Program-made: the position numbers and the translations under genes
Notes under the pieces: generated by a model
Database searches by the model: none
What the model saw: the letters and a program-made list of their open reading frames with translations, nothing else
Told to the model about the DNA's origin: nothing
Assembly (NCBI GenBank): GCA_025667525.1
Contig: JANFOE010002269.1
Span: 62,001-126,000 of the forward strand
Length of the DNA stretch: 64,000 bases
DNA from: Glebionis coronaria
Lineage: Eukaryota; Streptophyta; Magnoliopsida; Asterales; Asteraceae
Direction of reading: 5' to 3'
In this document: piece after piece, positions 21,858 to 36,697 of the stretch
Position numbering within the stretch: position 1 is the stretch's first letter
Layout of the letters: every line of letters begins with the position of its first letter

Positions 21858-24745
21858 TCTATCATCTTGGGTAGTGGATATAGATTTTAATCGTCAATTT
21901 ACTTAGTTCACGGTAATCAATAAACATAAGGAATGATAACACCATAGCTCTTCATGATGACGAGCTTGGTAGAATAAAAGCTTTCTCCGACAACTCTCTC
22001 AGTTGTACGGTTCTTTTAATTCAGATGGTGCTGACGTACAGTGCACAAGCCACAGGTGCAGCACCGGGAATATAATCAATACCAATTTCAACTTGCCTTA
22101 ATGGCAAAAGTCTAGGTAATTCACCAACAAATAACTCCTAAAGTTTTAGATAATAGAAATATTTTAATAAATTCATATTAGGTTCTTACTAGATTATAAT
22201 ATCTATGACTAATTCACAACCATTCACGGTATAATTTCAAGTCTAAATGCAGGATATGGACATCCATCAAGAATTATTTAGATCACTTTTGATAATCAGC
22301 ATCTTATCTTTTAGGGCAATTCTACTCGAGTTCCTATCAATTAAGACAATGTCGTCATGTCATAATCAATCAATCCATTCTACTGGCACTATCAACTTTT
22401 TAGTTTCATTACCATTGATAAGATGTGAACTTCTCAAAAGACTAATAATAACTCATAATCCTTCGCAAATTCAAGGATATATGGAGACATAACTACCATT
22501 AAAAGAGTAGGGTCAACGCATAATCTATGCGAGAGAACTTCAAATCAGATACAGACGAAAACATTTAATGAATAGGAATATATCCCATGTTTTCATAATT
22601 TGAGTACGCATTCGAAAGCTCCTCGGATCGTTACCCAGGTCATTCAAATGAAATCAAATCATAAGAAATGATAAGAACGTCAATACATCCAGTCGGGTAT
22701 CAACACTCGGTAATCAGATACTTTTCCTAAGAATCTCATTACGGGAGAATTGGACAAGAAGGGAATATCAATTGTCAAATAAGACAATATCCACGGATGA
22801 GTAAGTTCGACTCAGAAGAATAAATAGTATGGGCACATATGTAGGTGTCCCTATCAATATGTCCCTATTTTTCACTTCTTGTAGATCTCATAAAATTTAT
22901 TCTTTCACAATCTTCAAAGAAAATTTAGTGCTTATTCATTAGTTTTATGGTGACTACTAATCAGCCTTGCATGGTCCATTCTAAATTGTATGTAGGCGCG
23001 CAACTATATACAATTTCAAGATTAACGATTCAATACTCAGTTCGTAAAAATTTTATCATCATGTTTATAATAAAAACATTTTCATGCTTAATTCTTAAAT
23101 AAGAATCAAAAATAAATTTACAAAGATTTTCTTTGTTATGAAAACAATTAAGTTTTCCAAGGTGTTTTATAAACAACTTCATTTCGATAATGATTATTTA
23201 TAAGTCTCACTTTAAATAATCCATATGGTGATGAAAACCCAATTTTTCTCGAGAGATATTGTTTTAACTTATAAAAACAATTAGTGATCTGCAAAGGAGT
23301 GATGAAAACCTGTTCACCAAGAACTAACTACAATATAATAGGAAATGAGCTTAGCCAAATAATCATGAGGTTCATGACCTCGATGGCACTCAGGAATACA
23401 AAGAGAATAATCCACAACGTAACTCAATTCTAGATGAGTACTTGTTCAATGTTTGCATCACTAATGCGAACATTAGAAAGAAGCAAGAAAAGATAGATAA
23501 CATCGATACATGTAGGATTTAGCAATCAAAGGTAGTCTTTTCATTAATCACAAACAAGTCTAAATTGTACCGTAACACATTACGTGTCACTATGTCATAC
23601 AATTCCAAGAACTCATCCTACCAATTGATATCTTAGTTAAGTTAGGAATTTTTAAAAGATACCACAATGAATACTAATCTACAAGAGTCATTAGGTGTTC
23701 CACATGTCCCGAAAGATCCATCGGTCCTAATTCAGAAGAAGATTTCTTCAATTTATTTATTGGACACTGGGCATCCTCGTCAGTGGACAATGACCTATGA
23801 ACAACCCTTAACACGAACTAACAATCATTTAAAACCTTATAATTCAATCACAGGACTTAACGATTTCCTCTTAACAATCTTATATTCCATTCAAGTTAAA
23901 TTTTACTTTATTCAAGTTTTCAATCAATCTTATACTCAATGCGACATCCTACCTCGTTTTCCAATACTTTCAACCTTATTCTTAGACCTTAAAAGGGCAA
24001 TAAAAGCTCGATATGATCAACACTTAATTTCCAATCCTATAGCTCTTACAACAACAATTATCAAATGAGTCACTAGCATGAGATGACTCACACATTCAAT
24101 TAGATTTCTCAGAAAGGTACTAGTGGCATGAGGCTTTTGGGTAATGGTTCCAATGACAGCCTCAAGTGCAACATTCACCCTTTCGATTTCAAATTTAAGA
24201 ATTGGGTGACAACGAATCAGATGACATCTTTCTTGGTGGTAACGTTTTGTCAAACTCTACTCTATAAGGAAAGATCGTCATGACATCGATATCAGTTTTA
24301 ATCTCGCCAATTCTTCTTCAATATCACAATCAACTAATATCTACATTTCTACGAATATCAACCATTTTGTTGGGATCATAAACATCCACAACTTGGTTTA
24401 GATCTAGGATAGCTAGAATCCCTACGGGAATAGCTTCGATAAATTTACTAGGGGATTTAGGGTTCCTTGTGACAATCTACGTCGTATAAATACCTCGTAT
24501 AAATATCAAAATAACCATCAAACAATCATGTAATAAAATTACATCATATATATATATAATCCAAGTTATATATATATTAAAATAACACTTCTCAGTCTGG
24601 CCTTGTCGGTAACTCGGGAATTCTTCGGCACCGTTATAGTCAAAAGATTTTTAGACATTTTAAGAAAAATGTTTATTGTTAAAAGATTTTGAAATGTTTT
24701 ATTCAAAACCTTAGTTTTAAAAGTCTTTCGTTCTCTATAACGAGA
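21858..24745 (-). pseudogene. Element C internal region (leader, gag, protease), unrecognisable
   Basis: By position this should hold C's leader, gag and protease. I find no frame over 135 codons and no zinc knuckle or protease motif that I can defend. The sequence is AT-rich with many stops on both strands. A short plus-strand frame at 23667-24068 shows no family likeness. Confidence 0.5.
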
Positions 24746-24757
24746 GCTCTGGTACCA
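24746..24757 (-). other. Element C primer-binding site
   Basis: The minus strand reads TGGTACCAGAGC three bases inside the LTR end. It differs at one base from the Met-tRNA site TGGTATCAGAGC of D. Confidence 0.8.
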
Positions 24758-24760
24758 AAC

Positions 24761-27700
24761 TGTAACACCCCCAAATTTATACAACTCAATACAGCAGAAG
24801 ACTCGTTGGTGTTACGGGATAGCACATTACTCACATCATAGACAACGCTTAAAAATCGCGTCGCTTATTAATAAAGCATTTCCATTCATAAATATCAGAT
24901 TTACATAGGTCCCAAGTGATATTATTTCATACAATTTTTACAAAGCATTTGAATGGAAATAGTTATTTTGTGCGGGCCATGAATTCTTGTTGTCTTCCCG
25001 AGAATTACCTTCAAGTACCTGAGATAAAACATGTTAAAGAAAACGCCGAGTGAATTCATAGAGTTTAATGAAATCCATCAATATAACATCGGTATAAAAA
25101 TATTACCGAAAATCATTTTGTAAATATCATTTTAATAGGCCATAATATAGCCACAGTCATTTTATACAAATCCTTATCAAAATCATAATATAAGCTTTCG
25201 CCTTCAAAATCATTATACGAACCATTGTCGTTAAAAACATCATACAATACGTTTTATAACGTTGTATAGATTAAATAAAAACCGTTATATGAATATGGTT
25301 ATATAAAACCAAAACACGAACATAATATCAATGATAAGACCCTGTATTGTTAGTCAGGCAATATATCGTAATTCAATGCTTAAAGCAGTATTTTGTTAAC
25401 TAGATTATTATAAGCCGCATGACATTGTTACCTTACTAAACCAAACAACGGGTAGCTAGCCCGAAACTTAATTTGCCCATCTAAATTAGCGTGTCGTCAC
25501 AAAGGTCACGCTATGGAAATCTTCTCATACATAAATTCGCTTACCAATCAATGTGGCACGACGGGGATCTACCGTCAAGGCGCGAACTGGGGTGATCGTC
25601 CCCAAATAGTACTATTATATGTATAAGCGTCTACCAAATCCCGGTAGTTCACAATTCATGCTAATGGGACTTTTAGTGACATAACTAACTTTAATAATCC
25701 ATTTTATCTCATCTATCGGGTCATTTATTCATTCATCAGGTCATACAATCATTCGGGTCCAAATCAATAAACAAACAATCGGGACAACTAGTGTCCCATT
25801 TCATAAAAACTAACATGTTATCTCCCTCGCGGGTTTATAAAACATTTCATAAAAACATTTAAAAGAGTGCGAGGCTATGAACTCACGTTGATGTGGGAAG
25901 GCGGGTTATCGGCAATTCGGATGTATGGTACGTGCTTCAATCACGGAAACCTAGACAAATAATATTCGTCTTAGACTTTTGTCCAATGACTTTATAAAAA
26001 TAACAATTATGTATATATATGATGACTTTATACATATGATGATGATCAAGTGGGTTTATACATCTTTACTCATTTATTATAGTGTTTATGTGTTGGTAAC
26101 ATTTTTATACTAGTTATACTAGTTCAATTTAATTACATTTTGAGGCCCAATAGGCCCATTAAAAGTCAAATACATTTTATTAGCCCAATTATACTTTTAA
26201 TATCAGTATTATACTTTACATGTTGGGCCCCAATGGGTTAAGCCCAATAAATAAGTTTATAAGTGTTTTACTAACTAGTCGGGTTTATAGTCCAATAAGG
26301 CTACTTTGGCCCGTTAATGTCTATATGTTGTAAGGTTCGGGTTTATCGGTTTTTACTTGTTATATATGTTTATACATCAGTATGTGAGTTTATAAAAGTT
26401 TAAATTAGACGGGTTCGACCGTCTAAGTTTTATTTGATAAAAACGTTAATCTTTCGGTTTTAGCCGAAAAGACGTAAAACTTAGTATATAGTTTTTATAA
26501 CTTATAAAACTTACCAAACTACCATTTTTATATAATGTCCATTTATTTATCCTTATGCATTTTTATATAAATGAAATATATAAGTTAGTGGGTTTTAATT
26601 CACATTTTATACTATATTAGTTTGAGTGCTTATATAATAATATTAAACATTAATTTCACAAAATCAGTCCTAAAAATCTAGTTTACTAAAATGATCATAT
26701 CTAGAGTTCTACATGGAGATAGAACCCCAAATGTTTATCACAGAAACTACATGATATGTGCTTCATTTTATTCTTGTATAGCTACTGATGAATCAATCTC
26801 TAAGTATTTTATAAAATTCGTCCAAAACAGTGTAATCAGATTTGCACTCTAAACTTGTTTTGATCATATCTCACTCATTTTTATGATTCCATTGTATGGC
26901 CAACTCTCACATGTGTACAAGTCTCAATAATCACTGTATATCAATTCATCTATACCATTTTATCAGTTCATCATATGGTTATTTACTGTTTTTATACACC
27001 CTACTAAATTAAGCAAGATTAACCACTTTTACATATAGTTTTTCATCTTTTTACCCATGTTTATCAACACTTGATCCCCACACAACATTTTTATCATCAT
27101 ATATTCATTATATACATATACAATAAGAAAGAAAATACATGATTACATAATCAAAATAACAAGAGGATGGGAAGAACAATCTCTATACCACCAAAGTGAT
27201 GAAAAGATGAGGTTGATGATGAACAAGACTTGGTTTTGGGTAACCAATCTTATGAGATATCAATACCATTTCTAGGATCACCAAATACTTCTAGACTCCT
27301 CCAAAAATCATACCTTGTTCTTCATGAAAACTCCTTGAGAAATCAGCCCCAAACTCCCTTGAAAACTCCTTTTCACATGTTAGGATCACCTCCAATCTTC
27401 ATCTTTTTAAGTAACTATCAACATATGTTGATTATAGCTTGAGTTCATGGTTAAATTTTTGATGACTGTGGTGATTGAGGTAGCATATGGGACGTATTTA
27501 GAGAGAGGAAGGAGAGAGTTGTGAGTTTTTGCATGTAACTGTTTAGGAGAAAGTGGTTTGTGTTGGATGGTTTGATGTTGCTTGTTGTTTAGTCAAATGA
27601 GGAGGACATGTGTCCTTGATTACTATGTAAGCTTTGACACCTAAGGGTGTTTGTTAGCTTGTTCTTGCTGTCTAAGAGTGGGGGTGGGGCAAGTTTATTC

Positions 27701-28186
27701 TTGTCTCATCCCCATTTAATTACGGGTACTCCTCGATTCTAGTTTCCTCGATTTGCGTGCCCTCGGGTCTTTTTACGAAAAACGTTTTTATAAATTATGA
27801 ATCAACGGCACAAAACGGAGTTCAAAAACGTAAATACGTAATCCTAAGGGTTCCGGTTTAATCGTAAAGGACGTTAAATTATAATCGTAAGTCCTAATCT
27901 CTTCTCGTAAATTTGTGAGTTTATGAACCAACACAAATTTAAAATCTCAAAATAATATTCACGGATAAATTTATTTTCTGAAATGTCAGACTGTCCCCAA
28001 AAACGGTGTATGTAAACGTAAGCACGTAACGTAGAATCCTCCGGTTTAAACGTAGTCGATGCTACTTCAAGACGTAAACCCATATTTCTTTCCAAAAATA
28101 ATTGAGTTCATAATATAACATTAAAATAATGTTTTTAAATAACATTTGAGAATAAAATATAAACCATAATTTGACGGATTGTCACA
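24761..28186 (-). repeat. Element C LTR, about 3.4 kb
   Basis: On the minus strand it starts TGTGACAATCC at 28186 and ends GGGGGTGTTACA at 24761. Long stretches are shared with the LTR at 61999-64000, for example around 27740-27880 against 62130-62300 and around 25820-25960 against 63830-63990. No ORF is credible. To the right the sequence turns into F gag, so C sits in F; the expected target duplication would start TATGT. Confidence 0.85.
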
Positions 28187-28187
28187 T

Positions 28188-31100
28188 ATGTACCCTGAAC
28201 CTTTAGCTTTGATGGCAAATCAACCAATCTTGTCATATAACAACACTCTTTATATCATGGGACACCAAGCTTATCATCCATCTCCGTACATGACTCCAAG
28301 CTTCCCCCAATATTCGATTCTACCTCAACCACCCATCTCAGATCAGCAACAATATCTGTTTAATGCACCTTTGTCTCAGAGAGAACTACAAGCATCACAA
28401 TATGCTCCACAACCTCACCCATATTCACCAGCAAGCATTGCACCCTATGCTCAGTCATCATACTCGCCATATCAAGAAAATGCAGCACATCCACCAAGCT
28501 ATTCTGGCCATACAAGTACTCCTTCTAGTGCTTATGTCGCTCAACAAGACCAAGCAATGTATTGTCATAATGATGAGGTTCCCATTCCTAAATTCAAACA
28601 AGGAACTGACCCAGCTGAAGTGTTAGCTACCATGTCTGCTTACCTCACAAGGACACTGAGCAAACGAGGATTTAGAGGACCAGCTCCTACTAACAATCAG
28701 TTGAGGAACTCATCTAATTCTCGACAACAAGCTACCATTGAGAATGGCAGAGTAATGGTTCAACCTATTCAACCTTATCAGGGGAGATCCACTACATCAA
28801 CTACCAATGCACGCATGGTCAATCCTGCTCCAATGGTCAACACTCCTCCAATGGTTACTACTTCACGGGCTAATTCCACAGGTAAGTTGAGAATGATAAC
28901 ATGCTACAACTGTAAGGAAGAAGGTCACATGTCTAGGGATTGCACAAAACCCAAGAGGAGAAGGGATGGTCAATGGTTTGAAGAGAAGATTTATTTGGTG
29001 AACGCTCAGGCACAAGGACATGCACTTTATGAAGAGGAGCTAGCATTTCTTGTTGATCCAGGGATTACGGAACAAGAAGTTATCACTACACAGAATGCAG
29101 CATACCAAGCAGATGATCTGGATGCTTGCGATTCAGACTGTGATGATCTTCAATCTGCTCAGGCAACTCTTATGGCAACTATCTCTAGCTTTGGGTCAGA
29201 TCAAATATCTGAGGTACTTACTAATACCACTGATACTAGTATTCAACCACATTAAGTTGGGCAAGAGGGTGCTGATCCGAATGAGTCTTTGGTGGTGAGT
29301 CTTTCAAATGAGGAGACAATCAATGATAGCAATATCAATGCAAGTCCCCAGACTTTGAGTGAATCACAACCGGGAGTCATTTCGCATACGCATATTCCTG
29401 CTCAACAAGATTTGGTCATGGTTCCTGCAAAGTTACTTAGCCAAATGAATATTGCACTCTTAGAAACCCTAGCTATGAATAAGAATCTGTCTGCTGAGCT
29501 TGCCTTGTGTAACGAAAAAGTTCAAACTTTGGAATTAGTTCCTTCGTCCAATGTTCTAACAAATCTCGAATATGATAATTTTTGAAACAAACAAATGGGT
29601 CATTTGCAAGAAATTGAAACCTTAAGAGCAAATCTTTCCAACGAACTTAAAGAAAAAGAGTTAGTGGTCACTAATTTTCACAAATTTCAAACGGATTTTG
29701 AATTACTCGAGTCTAAAAAGAATGAAATGGAAATTAATGCGGCTAATAGGATTATAAGTTTAGATTATTTACTTTTAAGACAATACGCTGCCTCTCAACT
29801 AGTGCACTTATTTGACTCATCGTTTAGAGAGTTTAACTTATCGCGTCAAAAAGACCTTCCCCCTAACCCACGGTATGCAAGACAAGCTTTTATCCATAAT
29901 CCAAGACTTTATGATGCAACCAAATTAGGATTGGTATTAGATACGATTTTTATTTTCGAGGATCGCGAGAATAAGGCTCTAGTTGATGAGAGTCGGTCAT
30001 ACAACTTTGCAAAATATCTTCAGTGTGATTATTTTAAAATGAATCAAGAGTTTGCAAAAACGGACTTTAGAATTCGTTTCCATATTGATAAAGATCTCAT
30101 CACAACACCAACCTACATGTTAAATGAAGAAAACGCTAGTACACTTCCTACACTTGTCAAAATGGAAGGACCTAAGGAAATTCCAAAGGATCTTCCACCT
30201 ATTAACACTGTATGGATAAACTTGCAAGAGATTAATCAATACTTTGCTAGTTTTGACAAGGTCATCCGGGAATGTACGACTTCAAATGGTCTAAACGCCG
30301 GAGAATGGGCTTTCGAACACATGAACGAGGTGTTTAAGAATGAGATCAACCCTTTTGTCGAAAATCTAAAAGGAAGTTTTGCATCTCTTTCAGAAAATCT
30401 TGATTTTGAAATTAAAGAAGTTCAAAAAGTGTTTTATGAAATGGACACCGCTTACGAACTACAATTAATTGAAAAGGAAAAGATTTTATCCGAATATGAC
30501 CGATTCTTGTCCCAAGTAATTTCATGTGATGTGCTTACTACTGTGAATGTTAATTATTCGAATGAGCTTACATTCGCTATGAAAAAATGTGATGTGGTGA
30601 ATATATGTGATGATGTGCATGATCTCTCTGTAAATGTTGTTGATACTGTAAATGACGTAGATAATCACTCCTGTCACGAGTCTAACGCTGAATTTTTAAA
30701 GCTTCAAGATTCTTACAATTTACTTGAAAAACGTTTTAATCAACTTGAACAACATTGTATATCTTTAGAATTAAAACAGAAAACTCAAAATGAGGATCTT
30801 TTGGTAACAAATGGTTGTGAAAACAGTGTTGAGACGAGTGACAAGATGATTGAGATAGTTAAGGCATTAGAGGAAGAGATTATGAGATTAAAGAGAGATG
30901 TGTCATCGAACGAAACACTAAAATTGGAACTAGAGGCTGCAGAGTCTAAAAATTAGTGCTTAGAAACTAGACTTTCGTCTATTCTAGGGGAGATGGATCG
31001 TGCAAGACAGGGACTATCTACTCTTTATGGTTCAATAGAAGACCGCTTAGCTTTTAATGCAGCACAACAACAATCTTATGTTGAACAATTGAACCAAAAG

Positions 31101-32339
31101 TGTGAGGAAATCTCTGACTTAAATATCCAGCTCATTGACAAAAACATGGTCTTGGCCGAGTTAAAGGAGACACTTCTTTTCACCCGACAAGAAGTTGTTA
31201 ATAACTTAGCTACAAACTCAGCACCATCCTCTAGTGCTCCATCAACCAATTCAGTGGTGATCTATAAGAACCGGCTCCATAAGCAAAATCCAGATACTTA
31301 CGATGTTTATATGATGAATGCAATTAAGCACGTGGACCTTGTTAGGGATATTTTAGATGATTTGTATGCGTTAGATCCCTCAAGCAGTTACTATTATTCA
31401 GCTCAGGCATATATTCAGCAAGTTCAATATTGCTTAGCATATTTGCAATACATAGGAAAACCGGGTTCTGCACTACTCACTAATCGACCCATTGCTGTAA
31501 CTCCATTCGATAAGACCCCAGGAGCAAAACCGTCATTGACACCATCAACTAAGGCACCTTTAAAATCTGTTGCTAATGTTCCTACTTTGCCTTCTACGGG
31601 AGTAAAAGAGTCTACTAAGGCTAAAGGATCACAAGTCAAGAAAGATAGGATCAAGCCCTCCACTAGTAGTACCATCAAGAAGAAAGTAGAAGCTCACCCT
31701 AGGAATGTTATTTCAGATTTAAATAAAAAGAATCATGTTTCTAAGACTAAAAGCTCTGCGCCTATACAGAAGCCTAAACCATTTGTGAATTCTAATTTGA
31801 AATGTTGGAATTGTAATGAATGCATGTTTTCTCAACGTCATGATTTGTGTCTTATTGATCATGTGAATGAAATAAATGCCATTAGGAATGATCTTGAATG
31901 GAAGCCAACTGGGAGAACTCGTACCCAAGTTGGATGGCGATGGCGTCCCACTGGTAGGACCTTTACATTAGATGGAAAAATGTGCCCTTTAACTAGGAAT
32001 GCATCCATTGAGGTTAGGTCTCAGCGTCCTTTAATTAGGCACACTAGCACTAAAGTATGGAAACCGCGCCCTTTAATTAGGTCAGCCCCCACTATAGTGC
32101 CTATCAGTGAAGAAATACCTCAGGATTTAAGCCAACTTGAATCTACACCACCAACTAGGAAGAAGGATAGGAAATCTAAGAAACCTAATGTTAGCAAATC
32201 TAAGATCATTAAATCTGTACCTGCTAATAACAAGGAACATTCAGATTCCGAAACCTATACATTGTCCTCGTCTGGTGATATTTTCAGGTGGTCCAAATCA
32301 TCCTCTGGTATTTGGACTCCGGTTGCTCAAAGCATATGA
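28188..32339 (+). pseudogene. Element F gag, N-terminus missing, three internal stops
   Basis: A single frame of about 1,380 codons opens at the C boundary with MYPEPLALMANQ, a gag mid-region. A Pro-, Gln- and Tyr-rich stretch follows, then one zinc knuckle, CYNCKEEGHMSRDC, at about 28902-28943. Next is an acidic segment (DDLDACDSDCDD). From about 29300 to 31200 it is mostly charged and predicted coiled coil. Near 31800-32100 it has the repeats WKPTGRT, WRPTGRT and CPLTR. Stops at 29253 (TAA), 29583 (TGA) and 30954 (TAG) leave the frame unshifted and fit Gln or CGA codons changed by C to T. It ends IWTPVAQSI, overlapping pol by about 50 bases. Confidence 0.82.
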
Positions 32340-35300
32340 CCGGAGATCGCTCGATGCTCAGAAATTTCGTCAGCAAGTTTCTTGGAACGGTTAAATTCGG
32401 TAATGATCATATTGCAAAGATAATGGGGTATAGTGAATATCAGATTGGAAATGTTACGATTTCAAGGGTATACTATGTAGAAGGTCTTGGTCATAATTTA
32501 TTTTCAGTAGGACAGTTCTGTGATTCCAACCTAGAGGTTGCTTTTCGACAACACACTTGTTTCATCCGCAACTTGGAAGGAAAAGACTTGTTGAAGGGGT
32601 CTCGTGGTCCAAATCTTTATACTTTGTCCCTACAAGACATGATGGCCGCCTCTCCAGTATGTCTTCTCTCCAAAGCATCTAAGACCAAGTCATGGTTATG
32701 GCATCGCAGATTATCTCATCTCAACTTTGATGCTATTAATCATTTGGCTAAAAACGAATTAGTTCGTGGTCTTCCAAAGCTCAAATTTCACAAGGACCAT
32801 TTATGTTCTGCGTGTTCAAGGGGAAAAGCACCAAGAAATCACGCAAGCCCAAAGCTGAAGACACCAATCAAGAAAAACTTCATCTTTTGCATATGGATCT
32901 GTGTGGGCCAATGCGAACCGAAAGTGTGAGTGGTAAGAAATTCATCCTTGTTATTGTGGATGATTTCTCCAGGTTTACATGGGTTAGATTTCTACGTACA
33001 AAGGATGAAGCACCGAAGGCTATCATCACTTTCCTGAAATTCATTCAGGTACGTTTAAATACTACTGTCCGCCGTATTCGTACTGATAATGGAACAGAGT
33101 TCGTCAACCAGACTCTTCGTGATTACTATGAAGAAGTTGGTATCTCACATGAAACATCCGCTGCACGTACTCCACAACAAAACGGTGTCGTTGAAAGACG
33201 GAATCGTACGCTTATGGAAGCTGCTAGGACTATGCTGATTTATGCGAACGCTCCATTATTCTTATGGGCAGAAGTTGTATCTACTGCATGTTACACCCAA
33301 AACCGCTCTATCATTCGGAAACGCCATGGAAAAACACCTTACGAGCTTCTACATGATCGTAAACCCGATGTTTCATTCTTTCATGTGTTTGGTGCTCTTT
33401 GTTATCCAAACATTAATAGTGAGAATTTGGGCAAACTTCAACCGAAAGCTGATATAGGTATTTTCATTGGTTACTCACCCTCAAAGAAAGCATACCAAAT
33501 TTACAACCGTTGTCTTGGTAAGATAGTGGAAACTATGGACGCAGATTTTGATGAGCTGACAGCGATGGCTTCTGAGCAACGCTGCTCTGAACCCGCGCTT
33601 CACGAGATGGGAACCGGTGCTATTAGTTCCGGATTAGTTCCCAATAATCCTACTTCTACATCATTTATACCACCTACAAGGCCCGAGTGGGATGAACTAT
33701 TTCAACCTTTGTTTGATGAATTCTTTGATCCCCCAAGTGATGAAGTTCCAGCACCTATAGTGATAGCTCCAATCCCTAAAGTTGTTGCTCAAGCTAATGA
33801 AGCTTCATCAAATGCATCTTCAGTTAACATTGAACCAGATGCACCTTCATCAAGTAATTCTCAAACTACACCTGAATCTTCACCCTTACTTGTGCCTAAT
33901 GATGTTGAAGAGGATTCTGTTGATCATGATTTGGAATATGCTCACCAACAAGAGCTTTCATTCTTTGGTATACTGATACCTGAAAATCCTTCAGTCGCGT
34001 CTACCTCAGAAGAAGCTCCTACAATCGTTTACTCCAGACCACCACGGATTGAAAATCACAGCACCAAATGGACAAAAGATCACCCAATTAGGAATATTAT
34101 TGGAAGTCTCGATCGACCAGTCTCGACACGCCATCAATTACAAGAGAGTGCACTCTATTGCTATTTTGATGCATTTCTCTCCGAAGTTGAACCTAAAAAC
34201 TGGCAACATGCTATGACTCAATCATCTTGGATTGAAGCCATGCAAGAGGAACTAAATGAATTCCAAAGACTTAAAGTATGGGAATTAGTTCCTCTCCCTG
34301 ACAAGGTTAACATCCTTACTTTGTTGTGGGTTTATAAGGTTAAACTCGATGAGATGGGTGGAGTTTTTAAGAATAAGGCTAGATTGGTTGCTAGAGGATA
34401 CAAACAAGCCTTGGGTATCGATTTTGAAGAATCTTTTGCTCCGGTTGCACGATTAGAGGCTATTAGACTTTTCCTTGCGTATGCTGCTCATATGAACATG
34501 ATCGTCTATCAAATGGATGTAAAGACGGCATTTTTTAATGGTGAACTAAGGGAATAAGTCTATGTTAGTCAAGCGAATGGGTTCGTTAGCAAGGAGTTTC
34601 CTAATCATGTGTACAAGCTTAAGAAGGCTCTCTATGGGTTGAAACAAGCTCCACGCGCGTGGTATGATCTCCTTTCAACATATCTCATGTCGGAAGGCTT
34701 CTCCAAAGGCAAGGTGGACCCCACTCTATTCACTCTCAAGGAAGACACCGACATGATACTGGTACAAATTTATGTTGATGATATAATATTTGCTGCCTCT
34801 AACATAGAATTGTCAAACCGCTTTGAGAAAATAATGTCCACACGCTTTCAAATGTCAATGATGGGAAAAATTTCATTTTTCTTAGGATTACAAATCTCTC
34901 AGAATCCCAGAGGTATCTTTATTAATCAATCCAAATATGCTCTAGAATCATTAAAGAAATATAACTTTGAAAATTGTGACCATGTGGATACTCCAATGGT
35001 GGAGAAATCCAAGTTAGATGAAGATAGGAATGGGATTGCTGTCGATCTGAAACTCTACCGTGGGATGATCGGAACCCTTCTCTATCTGACTGCTAGCAGG
35101 CCTGATTTGCAATTTGCCGTATGCATGTGTGCCCGGTATCAGGCTCGGCCTACCGAAAAGCACCTACATGCTGTTAAAAGGATCTTTCGGTATCTCAAAG
35201 GAACACTTCATCGTGGTCTATGGTATCCGAAAGATTCCTCTATTGCTTTAATATCATATGCAGATGCCGATCATGCTGGGTGTCAAGACACTAGGCGTAG

Positions 35301-35754
35301 CACTTCTGTTTCTGTGCAACTCCTTGGAGACAGATTGATTAGTTGGTCTTCAAAAAGGCAGAAAAGCGCTGCAATTTCAAGCACGGAGGCTGAATACATT
35401 GCCATGTCCGATTGTTGTGCTCAAGTCCTTTAGATGAGATCACAACTAACTGACTACGGTCTTGGTTTCAACAAAATCCCGATGTATTGTGACAACAAGA
35501 GCGCCATTGCCCTTTGCTGCAACTACGTTCAACACTCCCGGGCAAAGCACATCGACATTCGCTACCATTTCATTAAAGAGCAAGTGGAAAACGGAGTGAT
35601 CGAGCTGTATTTTGTCACCACTGAGTATCAGCTGGCAGATATGTTCACAAAATCCTTAGATCGAGGACGAATCGAGTTTTTGATCGACAATCTTGGCATG
35701 AAATCCTTCTCTCCAGCGACTCTAAAAGAGTTGGCAGAAGAATCAGCAGAATAG
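32288..35754 (+). pseudogene. Element F pol (protease, integrase, RT, RNase H), broken
   Basis: The frame is -1 relative to gag and begins with WYLDSGCSKHMTG of the protease. The HHCC site (LWHRRLSH to CSACSRGK) leads into a one-base deletion near 32818, after which the frame changes. Integrase follows with [15 protein letters not shown] and VVERRN, giving an intact DDE triad. RT has YVDD at 34771-34782. TAA at 34555-34557 replaces a Glu- or Lys-like position and is the clearest stop that needs a transversion. TAG at 35431-35433 replaces an expected Trp (QVLWMRSQL context). RNase H ends near 35690. TTTTCAG just before the first pol residues is splice-acceptor-like. Confidence 0.87.
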
Positions 35755-36697
35755 TGGTGGTAAACTATTCCTGTGTATCCTTTGATCGTGATCATGTATA
35801 TTATCGTATATATATAAACCATAAAAAGAAAAATACAAAAATATAAAACCTACAAAAACCATAAAAAATATAAAACCTACAAAAACCATAAAAAATATAA
35901 AACCAAGAAAACCCAAAATTATTTTCGTCTTTTTTTTTAAATCGGGCATGTCTTTTAGTACGGTAATATTTACGGCCTTAGAAATGTCGATCAATATTGA
36001 CACGGCGCCATAAATAGAGTCCGTATAAAAGTTGTACATTTTTAAAACATGCCCATTATGGCTTGTAGTTATTTCAGACTGCAACCCGCTTTTCGCATTC
36101 AAGTCACGTATTTCCTTGGAAAATGTTGGCTCACAACGGGAATTAATTTTCTCGGGTATGATTTACATGCCAAATCATACAAAGGGATCAAGTTTACTTT
36201 ATAACTTGGTCTAACACGAGTTAGTGTACGTCTCAGTGCATTAACTTGTCAAAATAAGAGAAATATTATTGCCACCACGAATCAGTTTTTCTAAGACATT
36301 AATTGGAAAATTCTTTCTTCAATATTTGACTCGTTAAACAATGACTACAGCTCTTTAAATAGAAAACGGGTCATCATTTAAGGGGAGAAAATATTAAATT
36401 ATCTTCGTCATCAGAACGGTCTTCAAAAGTTTTCGAGGAAAATTACTTGGCTAAATGGTTAATGACTGGAATTGCTTTGGTATTCGTATTGTATTCGTTC
36501 GTGATTTGTCATGAATAGTTAAGTTGTGTAATCGCTAAGATAGGTTAAGGTGGTTAAATCTAATGATGGTTAGGGAGTTTAACGATGGTTAGTGACTAGA
36601 AACGAAAAGAAAAGGAAAAGAAAAGAAAAACGAAAAGTTGGGATTAAAAGTGACAATCTTTGAAACATTTAAGAAAGGTTGCCTAAGTCAAACACAT

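Larger units (their letters stand above)
21634..28186 (-). mobile_element. Element C: decayed Ty3/gypsy on the minus strand, 3' half outside window
   Basis: Read on the minus strand, a large LTR (28186 down to 24761) is followed by a primer site, about 2.9 kb of degenerate internal sequence and a fragment of RT that stops at B's LTR. This order shows that the 5' end is on the right and that B was inserted into C's RT. The RT remnant and the LTR ends (TGTGACAATCC to GGGGGTGTTACA) are of the same general type as D. It is far more decayed than A, B or D. Confidence 0.8.

Noticed and set aside
23667..24068. Plus-strand frame of 133 codons in element C
   Set aside because: It has no family likeness or zinc knuckle, and lies antisense within C's decayed gag region; most likely chance.
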